Positions 41,024 to 50,320 of a stretch of DNA of 52,110 bases are shown here, in pieces (the stretch's first letter is position 1; every line of letters starts with the position of its first letter). The translations under genes and the position numbers were made by a program. Source of the stretch: Paracidovorax cattleyae. GTDB lineage: Bacteria > Pseudomonadota > Gammaproteobacteria > Burkholderiales > Burkholderiaceae_C. The stretch lies in assembly GCF_900104515.1 (NCBI RefSeq), contig NZ_FNJL01000035.1:1-52110 (forward strand), given 5' to 3'. Under the pieces are notes generated by a model, which worked only from the letters and a program-made list of their open reading frames with translations, did not search any database and was not told the DNA's origin.

Positions 41024-41970
41024 GGCCGCTCCTCCTTGGCCAGGCGTAGGTTGTCCTTGAAGACCTCGGGCACCCGCTCGTCGAAGCCGAGCGCCACGCG
41101 CCGAACCTCCGGCGTGTCGGTGGGCATGTGCCCCACGCCCAGGGCCGCGGCACGCGGCGCGTCGATGCCGACCACGGTGCCGCCGATGCGACCCATGTTC
41201 GTGATCTCGCATTCGACCGTGTGGCCGGCGTCGATGCTGCGCGAATGGCAGGGCGTGCCCATGAGGATCACGTCGCCCGGCAGCAGGGTGATGTGCCGCG
41301 CGATGTCGGCAATCACGTAGTGCGGGCCCCAGATCGTCTCCTCGCCGATCTGCGCTTCCTGCACCACGCGGCCGTTGACGAAGGTGCGCAGCGTCTGCTC
41401 GAAGAGGTTCACCCCGCGCACGATGCCCGGGCCGATGGGCAGCAGCGTGTCGGCGCCCTTGACGCGCAGCATGCTGCCCTGGTCGGTGTCGCGGAAGTCC
41501 TGCAGGCCCATGTCCAGCGCGGGGCAGAAGCCCTCGATGTAGTCCCAGGCCTCGTCCGGTGTGACGTTGCGGCAGGTGCGCGAGATGACGACGGCGTATT
41601 CGCCCTCGTAGTTCAGGTAGCGGCAGTCGGCGGGCTTGAGGATCTGGCCGCCGTGGCCGTTGAGCGAAGTGGTCGGCTTGGTGAAGTAGGTCGGCGTCTC
41701 GGTCGGCCGCGGCTTGTTGCGCGTCTCGAAGCTGCGCGAGGTGTAGCTGATGTGCACCGCGATGATCTTGGTCGGATCGACCGGCGGCAGGTAGTGCGGG
41801 CCCTCGGCCGCGACGAGGCGGCCGTCGTCGAGCCGCAGCTTGCCGGCGTTGTCGCCGTCCTCGACGATGGTGCCCCAGAAGGCGCTGCCGCCGAGCAGCA
41901 CGCGGCGGCGCTCCACACGCGGGCCGCGAAACACGGCCGGCAACTCTCGCAGGGGAAATTCAAAGCTCAT
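41020..41970 (-). CDS. FAH-family protein (HpaG-like)
   Basis: A 316-residue FAH-fold protein. Expected metal ligands are Glu122 and Glu124 (NYEGEYAVVIS) and Asp153 (CPALDMGLQDFR). ADTLLPIGPGIV and HITLLPGDVILMGTPCHSR resemble the HpaG/HpcE decarboxylase-isomerase signature. HpaG decarboxylates the 5-oxo-pent-3-ene-1,2,5-tricarboxylate intermediate of homoprotocatechuate degradation. The N-terminal half has a long IIAVHISYTSRSFETRNKPRP segment, which is less canonical. It would act after HpaD and HpaE products. The specific step is inference from clustering. Confidence 0.8.
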   Translation of the reverse strand: MSFEFPLRELPAVFRGPRVERRRVLLGGSAFWGTIVEDGDNAGKLRLDDGRLVAAEGPHYLPPVDPTKIIAVHISYTSRSFETRNKPRPTETPTYFTKPTTSLNGHGGQILKPADCRYLNYEGEYAVVISRTCRNVTPDEAWDYIEGFCPALDMGLQDFRDTDQGSMLRVKGADTLLPIGPGIVRGVNLFEQTLRTFVNGRVVQEAQIGEETIWGPHYVIADIARHITLLPGDVILMGTPCHSRSIDAGHTVECEITNMGRIGGTVVGIDAPRAAALGVGHMPTDTPEVRRVALGFDERVPEVFKDNLRLAKEERP

Positions 41971-42022
41971 CGTTCAACCTCGTCAGGGGGAAAGGGTGGA
42001 ATGCCGATGCGGCCGCAGGCCG

Positions 42023-43003
42023 TCATTCGGCGGTGATATGGTTGTCGCGGATGATGCGCAGCCAGCGCGTGCGCTCGGCTGCGGCATAGGCGGCGAACTG
42101 CTCCGGCGTCGAGCCCCAGGCCTCCATGCCGTGGGATGCGAGCTGCTGCACGACGGCCGGATCGGCCAGCACCAGCCGGATCGCAGCGCCGAGCCGCTCG
42201 ACCTCGGCCGGCGGCATGCCGCGCGGCGCGACCACGCCCTACCATGCGGCCGCCTCGAACGGGCGGCCGGCCTCGGAGAACGTGGGAACCTGCGGCAGCA
42301 CCGCGGCACGCGCTTGGCTCGGCACGGCAATGGCCTTCAGGCGGCCGGCCTTGACCAGCGCGGCCGACGACGCCACGTCGCCGAACATCAGGTCGAACTG
42401 CGCACCGGCCAGCTCCTGCAGGGCATTGGGCATGCTCTTGTACGGGATGTGCACCGCCTGCAGGCCGTTCTGCTCCAGCCACAGGGCCATCGCCACGTGC
42501 TGCGGCGTGCCGGCACCGGTCGACGCATAGCGCGCGCGGCCAGCCTCGGCCCGCAGCCAGGCGAGCAGTTCGTCCAGCGTCCGCGCCGGATGGGCGGGGT
42601 GGACGACCAACACCACCGGCAGCCGCGCCAGCAGGCTGACATGGGCGAAGTCCTTGTCGGCCGCATAGCCGATGCGCGGATAGAGGCCGGGGTTGAGCGC
42701 CAGCGTGCTCATGCCGGCGGTCATGGCCGTGTTGCCGTCGGGCTTGCTGCGTGCCAGTTCCAGCGCGGCCACCATCGTGGCCGCACCGGGCTTGTTGTCG
42801 ACCACGATGGGCCGGCCGAGCGTGTCCGCCACGTGGCGCGCGACGATGCGGGTGGACAGGTCGCTGCCGCCGCCCGGCGGAAAGGGCACGATCCAGTGCA
42901 GCGTGGCGGATTGCGCCCGGGCGCTCATGGCAGCGGCACCGGCGCCGATGGCCGCGGCGGCCCGGGCCAGCCAGGCCCTGCGGTCGATGTATGCGATGGG
43001 CAT
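42023..43003 (-). pseudogene. Bug-family receptor interrupted by an in-frame amber codon
   Basis: The reading frame starts at 43003 with a Tat-like signal (DRRAWLARAAAAIGAGAAAMSARAQ) and has ATLHWIVPFPPGGGSDLSTRIV, VVDNKPGAATMVAALELARSKPDGNT and VHIPYKSMPNALQELAG. It reaches RPFEAAAW and then a TAG at 42239-42241. It continues in the same frame as GVVAPRGMPPAEVERLG to the normal stop at 42023. In paralogues this position is usually an aromatic residue before G-(V/I)-(V/L)-(A/G)-P, so TAC/TAT to TAG is the simplest explanation. The 5' end begins 4 bases after the NmrA-like gene. Without suppression it would lose the C-terminal quarter. Confidence 0.85.
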
Positions 43004-43007
43004 GGCG

Positions 43008-43892
43008 TCAGTGCAGGCGCTGGCCTGCATCGAGGTCGAGGGTCGGCAACAGCGCCTCGAGGCTGTCGGGTTCGCGTCCGGTCAGGCGGCGGAAGTCGTC
43101 GCTCTGCGCCGTCATGAAGCCCTCGCGCATGGCGCGCGCATAGGCCAGGCGCCGCTCGCGCAGCTCGGGCGGCACCTGCTGCTGCTCCAGTTCGCGGGCA
43201 TAGCTTTCCTCGTCCATCGGCGCGTAGCGCACCGGCAGGCCGACGACGCGGCCCACGGCGTCGCAGAGCTCGCCGAAGGACACCTGCCGCGGCCCGGTCA
43301 ACCGCCAGACCGACTGGCCGAGCACGTCGGCCTGCAGCGCCGCCACGGCCGCATCGGCGAGGTCCTCGCGGCCGATGTAGGGCAGCCGGGCGTCGCCGCC
43401 CGGCAGGTGGAACACCCCTCCCTCGCGCGCCGCCGTGGCCACGCGCAGCGCCATGTTCTCGAGGTAGGGGCCGTCGCGCAGCAGCGCGCATTCGCATCCG
43501 GTGGCGCGGATTGCGGCCTCGCTCTCGCGGTGGACGCGGGCTACCACCGACGGCGATGCCGAGTCCACGTCGATGAAGCTGGTGTAGACGATGCGGCGCA
43601 CGCCGGCCCGCTGGGCGGCCTCGGCGGCCGCGGCGTGCGCGCGCACGCGCTGGTCGTCGTCGCCCTCGATCGAGACCAGTAGCAGCCGATCGACACCGGC
43701 GAAGGCCTCGGCCAGGCTGGAGGGATCGTGGAAGTCGGCCCGCCGCACCTCATCGGCCTGCAGCAGGCCGCGCCGGCCGGGCTCGCGCGAGCAGGCGACG
43801 ACCCGGTCTCCCGCGGCACGGTACTGGAGCAGCCGGCGGAGCACCGCCTGCCCGAGCTGGCCGCCCGCGCCCGTCACTGCGAACGTGGTCAT
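43008..43892 (-). CDS. NmrA-like NAD(P)-binding protein
   Basis: A 294-residue atypical SDR/NmrA-type protein. TTFAVTGAGGQLGQAVLRRLLQYRAAGDRVVACSREPGR is the Rossmann start with VRRIVYTSFIDVDSASPSVVARVHRESEAAIR in the middle and DGPYLENMALRVATAAREGG further on. YIGREDLADAAVAAL is the conserved block after it. It has the length of QorB-like quinone reductases and is related to, but not the same as, the copy at 25216. In the hpa-type operon it may reduce a quinone formed from the catechol substrate, or sense redox state (inference). Confidence 0.85.
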   Translation of the reverse strand: MTTFAVTGAGGQLGQAVLRRLLQYRAAGDRVVACSREPGRRGLLQADEVRRADFHDPSSLAEAFAGVDRLLLVSIEGDDDQRVRAHAAAAEAAQRAGVRRIVYTSFIDVDSASPSVVARVHRESEAAIRATGCECALLRDGPYLENMALRVATAAREGGVFHLPGGDARLPYIGREDLADAAVAALQADVLGQSVWRLTGPRQVSFGELCDAVGRVVGLPVRYAPMDEESYARELEQQQVPPELRERRLAYARAMREGFMTAQSDDFRRLTGREPDSLEALLPTLDLDAGQRLH

Positions 43893-43925
43893 GCCGCGGC
43901 CCTCGCGCCCGCCGTTGCGCGGCGG

Positions 43926-45086
43926 CTACCAGACATGGCGCACGCCGACCATTGCGCCGGTGCGGGAGTTGAAACCGTTGAACGACAAGCCCGTGCCGGC
44001 GATGCCGTTGGCGGCACTGCGGTCCCTGAACTTGTTGTAGTCGACTTCGGCATAGAGATCGGTGCGCTTGGACAGGAAATACTGGGCCACGCCGTAGGCC
44101 GTGCTGCGGCTGGCCGATACCTTGCGGCCGGCGGCGCCCTCCGTGGTGCCGGAGATGCGGTCGTGGTAGGCGCCCACGATGAAGTTGACCGCCTGCGTCG
44201 CACGCCAGCTCACGCCGGTGATCAGCATGCGGTCACGGCGGCTGGCGTTGACCGCGCCCGCGACGCCGGCCACGGCGAGGTTGTTGAAGGCGGGTGCCAG
44301 GCTGGTGTTGGCCAGCGGCGCGCCGGAGTTGTTCGCACCGGCGGCAAAGCCGGCGTCGCGGCGGCCGTCCACGTAGCCGAGGTGGAACTTGAGGTCCTGC
44401 ACCGCATAGGTGCCGCCGAAGGCGAAGACGTCGAGGTCCTTGCGGTTGGCATCGCGGCTGGTCTGCAGCCCCGCGCCGTAGGCCGCGTCGCCGGCCAGGC
44501 CGGAGACGAACACGCCCGCGGTACGGCCCAGCGTGGCGCCGCCGGCCTGCTCGCCGGCCGCGTAGAGCAGGCCGACCTCGGTGCCACCCCACTTGCCGAC
44601 GTAGAGCACGCTGTTGTCGAAGCGCACGCCCTCGATCAGCACCTGGGGCGCATTTTCGAGCGGGAAGTTGCCCTGGCCGAGCGGATCGAAGACGCCGACG
44701 GCGCGGTGCATCACGCCGTACTGACGGCCGGCGCTGACCGCCCCCCAGTTGCCGCTGAGCCCCACCCAGACCTGGCGGCCCCAGAACTGGCCCTGCTGCT
44801 CGATGCCGCCGGTGTCGACGGCCATGCCGTGCTCCAGCACGAAATTGGCCTTGAGGCCCGCGCCCAGGTCCTCGGTGCCGCGCAGGCCGAGCCGGTTGCC
44901 GTTGAGCGCGCCGGAGCCGAGCGACGACTGCGATGCGCCGGTGGCGGTCATGTGCGTCGCATAGCGGACGCCTTCGTCGATGAGGCCGTAGATGGCCACC
45001 GAGGACTGGGCCCGCGCGGCCGGTGCGAGGCCGGCGGCCAGCAGGGCGGCGCCCAGGGTGGATGCGAGCGGCATGCGGATGGTCAT
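43926..45086 (-). CDS. Outer-membrane porin (Gram-negative trimeric porin family)
   Basis: A 386-residue porin. The signal peptide is MTIRMPLASTLGAALLAAGLAPAARAQ; the mature protein begins QSSVAIYGLIDEGVRYATHM. NRLGLRGTEDLGAGLKANFVLEHGM and AGRQYGVMHRAVGVFDPLGQ are the family blocks, and VGVRHVW is the C-terminal strand, with Trp as terminal residue. ATG 45086 follows GGAGACAACCGC. The frame extends upstream, but no signal peptide is found there. It likely supplies the aromatic or acid substrate of the hpa-type operon, in the middle of which it lies. Confidence 0.92.
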   Translation of the reverse strand: MTIRMPLASTLGAALLAAGLAPAARAQSSVAIYGLIDEGVRYATHMTATGASQSSLGSGALNGNRLGLRGTEDLGAGLKANFVLEHGMAVDTGGIEQQGQFWGRQVWVGLSGNWGAVSAGRQYGVMHRAVGVFDPLGQGNFPLENAPQVLIEGVRFDNSVLYVGKWGGTEVGLLYAAGEQAGGATLGRTAGVFVSGLAGDAAYGAGLQTSRDANRKDLDVFAFGGTYAVQDLKFHLGYVDGRRDAGFAAGANNSGAPLANTSLAPAFNNLAVAGVAGAVNASRRDRMLITGVSWRATQAVNFIVGAYHDRISGTTEGAAGRKVSASRSTAYGVAQYFLSKRTDLYAEVDYNKFRDRSAANGIAGTGLSFNGFNSRTGAMVGVRHVW

Positions 45087-45151
45087 GCGGTTGTCTCCTC
45101 TTCGTTGGTATTGGTGTAGGTGATCGGGGTCGTGGGGTGTTGCCGCCCGCT

Positions 45152-45174
45152 GCCGGTGCCCCCTCGGCACCGGC
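45152..45174 (-). other. Hairpin between HpaD-like and porin genes
   Basis: GCCGGTGCC and GGCACCGGC pair perfectly over 9 bases around a CCCTC loop, in the 104-base gap between the HpaD-like stop and the porin start. There is no T-tract after it on the minus strand. It may reduce read-through into the porin or stabilise the mRNA; unproven. Confidence 0.45.
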
Positions 45175-45190
45175 CGGCCGGCGGTCGCTC

Positions 45191-46054
45191 TCAGTCGAAC
45201 CAGACGTGGATGTTTCCGGTGCCGCGTGCGTTCTCGTAGGCCGACAGGGCCACGCCCCTGGAACGGCAGGCGGCTCCGCCCATCGCGCCGACCATCTGCA
45301 GGTAGTGCGCGCCGAAGGCTTCCCAAGGCTTGCGGCGGTAGTCCTCGTCCCAGCGCTCCAGAATCAGGTCGTGCCGGCCTTCCTCCATCAGCGCGATGGC
45401 CTGCTTGTCGCTCGCGATGTTCTCCGGCGATGAGACATTGCTCTCGTGGAAGATCCGCGGATGGTTGGGCTTCCAGTCGATACCGTTGAACTTGTGGCTC
45501 AGCGCGCCGGAACCCAGCAGCACCACGCGCAGGTCGCTGCGGCGGATGGCCTCGCCGATGGCCTCGCCGGAGGCGACGAAGTGGCGCCAGTCGCAGTTCT
45601 GGCACGAACTGGCGGTGACCACCGGCGTGTCGGAGAGCTCCAGCCGCAGGTGCTTGACCAGGTTCACCGTGGCGTAGTGCCGGCCCAAGTCGGGATGCTG
45701 TACCGCGCGGTTGAAGCCGCCGCGCTCGCGCGACACCGCCTCGATGGACAGCGCGAACTCGGGATGGCCGCGGTAGGCATACGGCACGCCGTGGAGGTAC
45801 CAGGGCATCTCGTCGGAGATGTAGGTTCCCTCATAGCGCTTGCCGCCGTCCACCAGGTGGTAGCCGGTGGTGAACCAGTGGCTGTCGAAGATGAGCACCA
45901 CGTCGGGCCTGGCGGCCTCGATGCGCTGGCGCAGCCGCGCATAGCCTGCGATGAGGTCGGAGTCCTCGCCCGCGCCCATGGCCTTGCGGAACTCCTCGCA
46001 CTGCATCAATCCGGGATGGTGCGAAACGATGGCGGCACCGACGATCTGTCCCAT
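45191..46054 (-). CDS. hpaD: Class III extradiol dioxygenase (HpaD/HpcB-type)
   Basis: A 287-residue LigB-superfamily dioxygenase. The iron ligands expected for the class are in IVSHHPGLMQCE (His12/His13) and VLIFDSHWFTTGYHLV (His59), with a Glu in the C-terminal KPWEAFGAHYL block. GGKRYEGTYISDEMPWYLHGVPYAYRGHPE matches the HpcB/HpaD pattern and SCQNCDWRHF and LLGSGALSHKFNG are later blocks. It opens the ring of a homoprotocatechuate-like catechol with Fe(II) and O2. The gene follows the HpaE-type dehydrogenase by 15 bases. Exact ring substrate unproven, but the neighbours match a homoprotocatechuate meta pathway. Confidence 0.87.
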   Translation of the reverse strand: MGQIVGAAIVSHHPGLMQCEEFRKAMGAGEDSDLIAGYARLRQRIEAARPDVVLIFDSHWFTTGYHLVDGGKRYEGTYISDEMPWYLHGVPYAYRGHPEFALSIEAVSRERGGFNRAVQHPDLGRHYATVNLVKHLRLELSDTPVVTASSCQNCDWRHFVASGEAIGEAIRRSDLRVVLLGSGALSHKFNGIDWKPNHPRIFHESNVSSPENIASDKQAIALMEEGRHDLILERWDEDYRRKPWEAFGAHYLQMVGAMGGAACRSRGVALSAYENARGTGNIHVWFD

Positions 46055-46069
46055 ACTGTTCTCCTGTGG

Positions 46070-47551
46070 TCAACGATGGCTAAAACTGGCGCGGAAGGGT
46101 TTCTTCGGAACGACCACATCCTTGACGTCGCAGAAGAACTCGAAGCTCCAGTCGCCGCCCTCGCGGCCGATGCCGCTGCGCTTGATGCCGCCGAACGGAG
46201 CGGCCAGGTCGCGGATACCGAAGCTGTTGACCCAGATGAAGCCGGTGCGCACCTGCTGGGCGACCTCGGTCGCATGGTCCTGCCCGCCGTAGCACACGCC
46301 GCCGAGCCCGTAGTCGGTGCCGTTGGCCAGCGCGATGGCTTCCTCGTCCGTGGCGAAGGTCTGCAGCGTGAGCACCGGGCCGAACACCTCGTTCTGCACG
46401 ATCTCGTCGTCCTGCTTCAGGCCGGTGACCAGCGTCGGCTGGTAGTACTGGGCACCGAACGCATGGCGCTCGCCACCCCACAGCAGCGTCGCGCCCGCGG
46501 CGACGGCGCGCTGCACATAGCCCTCGACCCGCTCGACTTGGCGCGGATGGATGATCGGGCCGATCTCGGTCGCCTCGTCGCGCGGATCGCCGATCGCCAG
46601 CTTCTCGACGTAGCCGCGCAGGATGGACACGAACTCGTCGGCCACCTTCGCATGCACCAGCAGCCGGGTCCCGGCCAGGCAGACCTGGCCGGCGTTGCGG
46701 TACATCAGCGCGGCGGTCGCTGCGGCGTTGTCGAGGTCGGCGTCCTCCAGCACGATGAATGGACTCTTGCCGCCCAGCTCCAGGCTGCAGGGCACCAGGT
46801 TGGCGCCTGCGGCCTGGGCGATCCACTTGGCCGTGCCCACGCTGCCGGTGAACGACACGCGGGCGATCCGCGGATCGCTGACCAAGCGAGCGCCGGTGGT
46901 GGCGCCGGTGCCCTGCACCACGTTGAAGACCCCGGGCGGCAAGCCGGCCGCATGGGCCGCGTCGGCCAGCAGCGAGCAGGTCAGCGGCGCCCATTCCGGC
47001 GGCTTCAGGATGCAGGTGTTGCCGGCTGCGAGCGCCGGCCCGAGCTTCCAAGTCGACAGCATCAGCGGCGCGTTCCACGGCGTGATGATGGCGACCACGC
47101 CGGCCGGGTCGTGGCGCACGATGTGGTGGGCCTGCTCGGTGTCGATCGGGCGGTCCTGGAGTTCGAGCGCATGCTGGGCGAACCAGGAGATATTGAGCCT
47201 GGCCCGCGGCACCACGCCGTGGCGCATGCGCGAGAGCAGCACGCCGGCGTCGTTGCTCTCGAGCACGCAGAACGCGTCGGCGCGCTTGCCGATCTCGTCG
47301 GCGAACCGGTCGAGGTAGGGCTTGCGCTCGGCCGCGGTCAGCGCGCTCCAGGCCGGAAAGGCGGCCTGCGCCGCCTCGATGGCCGCGTCCACGTGCTCGT
47401 CGAGGCCTTCGGCGATCTGGCCGATCTCGCGCTGGTCGATGGGACTGGCGAGCGCGAAACGGCGGGACGACGGCACCCGTGCGCCGCCGATGTAGTGGTC
47501 GGGCGACACCGGGATGCCCGCGACGTCGAGCGGGGAGGTTGCGATGGTCAT
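46070..47551 (-). CDS. hpaE: Aldehyde dehydrogenase, 5-carboxymethyl-2-hydroxymuconate semialdehyde type
   Basis: A 493-residue NAD-dependent aldehyde dehydrogenase, HpaE-like. Glu258 in CSLELGGKSPFIV is the general base and Cys291 in RNAGQVCLAGTR the nucleophile. AIITPWNAPLMLSTWKLGPALAAGNTCILKPPEW is the cofactor-binding region. It would oxidise the semialdehyde ring-fission product of HpaD to the dicarboxylate. It lies between a Bug gene and the dioxygenase in the same operon, which supports the assignment, though aldehyde dehydrogenases are hard to specify by eye. Confidence 0.87.
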   Translation of the reverse strand: MTIATSPLDVAGIPVSPDHYIGGARVPSSRRFALASPIDQREIGQIAEGLDEHVDAAIEAAQAAFPAWSALTAAERKPYLDRFADEIGKRADAFCVLESNDAGVLLSRMRHGVVPRARLNISWFAQHALELQDRPIDTEQAHHIVRHDPAGVVAIITPWNAPLMLSTWKLGPALAAGNTCILKPPEWAPLTCSLLADAAHAAGLPPGVFNVVQGTGATTGARLVSDPRIARVSFTGSVGTAKWIAQAAGANLVPCSLELGGKSPFIVLEDADLDNAAATAALMYRNAGQVCLAGTRLLVHAKVADEFVSILRGYVEKLAIGDPRDEATEIGPIIHPRQVERVEGYVQRAVAAGATLLWGGERHAFGAQYYQPTLVTGLKQDDEIVQNEVFGPVLTLQTFATDEEAIALANGTDYGLGGVCYGGQDHATEVAQQVRTGFIWVNSFGIRDLAAPFGGIKRSGIGREGGDWSFEFFCDVKDVVVPKKPFRASFSHR

Positions 47552-47591
47552 GGCTTGCTTCTTTCCTTGCTGTCCTGTGTTGCGATGCGGG

Positions 47592-48596
47592 CTAGCTGCT
47601 CAGCGGGGTGAAGCCGCTGCCCTTGACGACCGGGGCCCAGAAGCCGAGGTCGGCCTGCAGGCGGCGGGCCAGTTCCTCGGCCGAGGAGCCCACGTTGACC
47701 ATGCCGAACTTGGCGAACTTGTCGGTCATGTCCTTCTGCCGCACGGCCGCGGCGATGGCGCCGGAGGCGCGGGCGACCACGGCCGGCGGGGTCTTGGCCG
47801 GCATGAACATGCCGAACCACTCGCCCACGACGACGCTCGGCGCGCCCTGATCGGCGAACGTGGGCACGGCCGGGAAGAAGTGCGACCGCTTGTCACCCGA
47901 GGTACCGAGCAGGCGCAGCCGGCCGTCGGACATGTAGGGGGTGAACGACCCTTCGGGCGCGATCAGCGAGGTGAGCTGTCCGCCGAGCAGGTCGTTGAGC
48001 GCCGGCGCGGTGCCCTTGTAGGGCACGGGCTCGATCCGGGTCTTGAGCTCGCGCGACAGCATGATCGTCAGGAAGTGCGGCATCGAGCCGTCGCCGGTGT
48101 TTCCGCAGTTGGCCAGCGTGCGGTTGGCCGAGCACCAGGCGGCGAAGTCCTGCAGCGTCCTGACCGAGGCCGGCACGGCCGGCCCGACGGCCAGTGCATG
48201 GACGAAGTCGCAGACCTGCGACACCGGCACCAGGTCGCGCACCGGGTCGTAGCCCAGCTTGGCATACACGTAGGGATACATCGTCACCACGGACGACGGC
48301 GTGAGCAGGATGGTGTGGCCGTCCGGTGCCGCAGAGCGCAGCGCGTCCACCGCTAGGCGGCCGCCCGCACCGGGCCGGTTGTCCACGATGGCGGCACGGG
48401 CCAGCACGCTGGCGACCTTGTCGCCGACCCAGCGCGTGATCGCATCGGCGCCGCCGCCCGCGGGAAAGCCGCAGATCAGCCGCAGCGTGTCGGGCAGCGC
48501 CGGGGCCTGGGCATGGCCCTGCTGCGGCAGCGCAGCGGCGGCGCCGGTGGCGGCCGACCACCGCAGCAGCTGCCGGCGCGAAAGGAAGGGGGTCAT
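47592..48596 (-). CDS. Bug-family tripartite tricarboxylate transporter receptor
   Basis: A 334-residue Bug/TctC protein with a Tat-like signal (LSRRQLLRWSAATGAAAALPQQGHAQ). TLRLICGFPAGGGADAITRWV, AAIVDNRPGAGGRLAVDALRSAAPDGHTILL and PVPYKGTAPALNDLLGGQL are the family landmarks. It contains two cysteines in FAAWCSANRTLANCGNTGD, which is unusual in this group and could form a disulfide in the periplasm. It is encoded between HpaI- and HpaE-type genes and so probably recognises the operon's substrate. Confidence 0.9.
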   Translation of the reverse strand: MTPFLSRRQLLRWSAATGAAAALPQQGHAQAPALPDTLRLICGFPAGGGADAITRWVGDKVASVLARAAIVDNRPGAGGRLAVDALRSAAPDGHTILLTPSSVVTMYPYVYAKLGYDPVRDLVPVSQVCDFVHALAVGPAVPASVRTLQDFAAWCSANRTLANCGNTGDGSMPHFLTIMLSRELKTRIEPVPYKGTAPALNDLLGGQLTSLIAPEGSFTPYMSDGRLRLLGTSGDKRSHFFPAVPTFADQGAPSVVVGEWFGMFMPAKTPPAVVARASGAIAAAVRQKDMTDKFAKFGMVNVGSSAEELARRLQADLGFWAPVVKGSGFTPLSS

Positions 48597-48650
48597 CGTT
48601 GTCTCCTGCTTGTTGTCGTATCGGAGGTGCTTCGCGCACCTGGGCCGGTG

Positions 48651-49469
48651 TCAATAGCCCGTCGCGGCCGGCCGGGCGTCGGTAGTGGCGGCGGCGCTGC
48701 CGCTGCTGCGGAAGCGCCCGGCCAGGCCGCTGGCGGCCTGGGCCAGCAGCGTGGCATCGACGCCGACGGCCACGAAGCGGGCACCGAGCGCGATGTAGTG
48801 CCGCGCCAGCGCCTCGTCCACGCAGAGGATGCCCGGCGCCTTGCCGGCGGCCAGGATCTGTCCGATGGCCTTGTCGATCGCAGCGCGCACCTCCGGGTGC
48901 GCAGGCTGGCCCAGGTAGCCCATCGACGCCGACAGGTCGGCCGGGCCGATGAACACGCCGTCGATGCCGTCGATCGCGGCGATGGCCTCGACCTGGGCGA
49001 CGGCAGCGGCGGTCTCGACCTGCACCAGCAGGCAGGTGCGGTCGTTGGCCGTCCGCAGATAGTCGCGGTCGGCGCCCCAGCGCGAGGAGCGCGCCAGCCC
49101 GCTGCCCACGCCGCGGATGCCCTGCGGCGGATAGCGCACGGCCTGCACCAGCGCCCGCGCCTGTTCGGCGTTTTCGACCATCGGGATGAGCAGCGTGGTG
49201 GCGCCGATCTCCAGCACCTGCTTGATCAGCGCGGCATCGCCCTGCGGCAGGCGGACCACCGGCTGCGTGTCGTAGGCCGCGATGGCCTGCAGCGCGCCGA
49301 GCATGGACCGCAGGTCGTTCGGGCCGTGCTCACCGTCGACCAGCAGCCAGTCGAAGCCGGCGGTGGCGCACAGCTCGGCCGTGTAGGGATCGGCCAGGCC
49401 CAGCCAGAGCCCGATCTGCGGCTCGGCGCGGCGCAGGGCCTGCTTGAAGGCGTTGTGCGGCGCAGCCAT
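48651..49469 (-). CDS. hpaI: HpcH/HpaI aldolase
   Basis: A 272-residue class II pyruvate aldolase. The catalytic residues line up with E. coli HpaI at a constant offset: His48 (VDGEHGPND), Arg73 (VVRLP), Glu152 (VQVET) and Asp178 (GPADLS). It cleaves 4-hydroxy-2-oxo-heptane-1,7-dioate to pyruvate and succinic semialdehyde, or a homologous substrate. It overlaps the HpaH-type gene by one base (TGATG). The last 20 residues are a low-complexity tail ([18 protein letters not shown]) not needed for the fold. Confidence 0.92.
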   Translation of the reverse strand: MAAPHNAFKQALRRAEPQIGLWLGLADPYTAELCATAGFDWLLVDGEHGPNDLRSMLGALQAIAAYDTQPVVRLPQGDAALIKQVLEIGATTLLIPMVENAEQARALVQAVRYPPQGIRGVGSGLARSSRWGADRDYLRTANDRTCLLVQVETAAAVAQVEAIAAIDGIDGVFIGPADLSASMGYLGQPAHPEVRAAIDKAIGQILAAGKAPGILCVDEALARHYIALGARFVAVGVDATLLAQAASGLAGRFRSSGSAAATTDARPAATGY

Positions 49470-50275
49470 CAGACGAACCTCAGCGAGATGGAGCCGAGCG
49501 GGCCGTAGTCCGCATGCAGGGTGTCGCCCGGCGTGCAGGCGACCGGACGGGTGAAGGAGCCGCCGAGCACGATCTCGCCGGCCTCCAGGTGCTGGTCGAA
49601 GGCCGCCAGCTTGTTAGCCAGCCAGGCCACGCCGGTGCCGGGATGGTTGAGCACCGCGGCGCCCAGGCCGGACTCCTCGATGACGCCGTTCTTGAACAGC
49701 AGCGCGCCGGCCCAGCGCCAGTCGACCGCGTCGGGCTTCATCGGGCGGCCGCCGAGCACGATGGCAGCATTGGCCGCGTTGTCGGCAATGGTGTCGCGCA
49801 CCGAGCGCGGGGCCTTGGTGGCGCGGTCGACCTGCTCGATGCGCGCGTCGATCAGCTCCAGCGCCGGCACCACGTAGTCGGTGGCGCGCAGCACGTCGAC
49901 CAGCGACACGCGCGGGCCCTTGAGCGGCCGGCCCAGGATGAAGGCGAATTCCACCTCGATGCGCGGCACGATGAAGCGCGCTGCTTCCACCTCGCTGCTG
50001 GTCTCCAGCACCATGTCGTCGAGCAGTTCGCCGTAGTCCGGCTCGGTGATGTTGGACGCCTGCTGCATGGCGCGCGAGGTGAGGCCGATCTTGTGGCCCA
50101 CGACCTGGCGGCCCTCCTGTTCCCGCTTGATCGCCATCCAAGCACGCTGGATGGCATAGCTGTCGGCGATGGTCATGCCGGGGTAGCGGCGCGAGAACTG
50201 CTCTATCTGCGTGCGCGACTTCTCAGCCTGGTGCAGCTCCCGCGCCAGGGCGAGATGAACTTCGCTGTCCAACAT
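49469..50275 (-). CDS. hpaH: 2-oxo-hept-4-ene-1,7-dioate hydratase (HpaH-type)
   Basis: A 268-residue hydratase of the FAH-fold MhpD/HpaH family. Metal-binding glutamates are Glu107 and Glu109 ([14 protein letters not shown]) and Glu140 (PALELID). [23 protein letters not shown] is the family signature. [20 protein letters not shown] also matches. It would add water to the 2-oxo-4-enoate before HpaI cleaves it. First gene of the minus operon; the divergent LysR lies about 100 bases away. Its start codon is the first ATG downstream of the LysR promoter dyad. Confidence 0.92.
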   Translation of the reverse strand: MLDSEVHLALARELHQAEKSRTQIEQFSRRYPGMTIADSYAIQRAWMAIKREQEGRQVVGHKIGLTSRAMQQASNITEPDYGELLDDMVLETSSEVEAARFIVPRIEVEFAFILGRPLKGPRVSLVDVLRATDYVVPALELIDARIEQVDRATKAPRSVRDTIADNAANAAIVLGGRPMKPDAVDWRWAGALLFKNGVIEESGLGAAVLNHPGTGVAWLANKLAAFDQHLEAGEIVLGGSFTRPVACTPGDTLHADYGPLGSISLRFV

Positions 50276-50320
50276 CGAGGTGTCTCCGAGTTATGGGGTG
50301 GCGCGTAGTGTCTGGAGATG

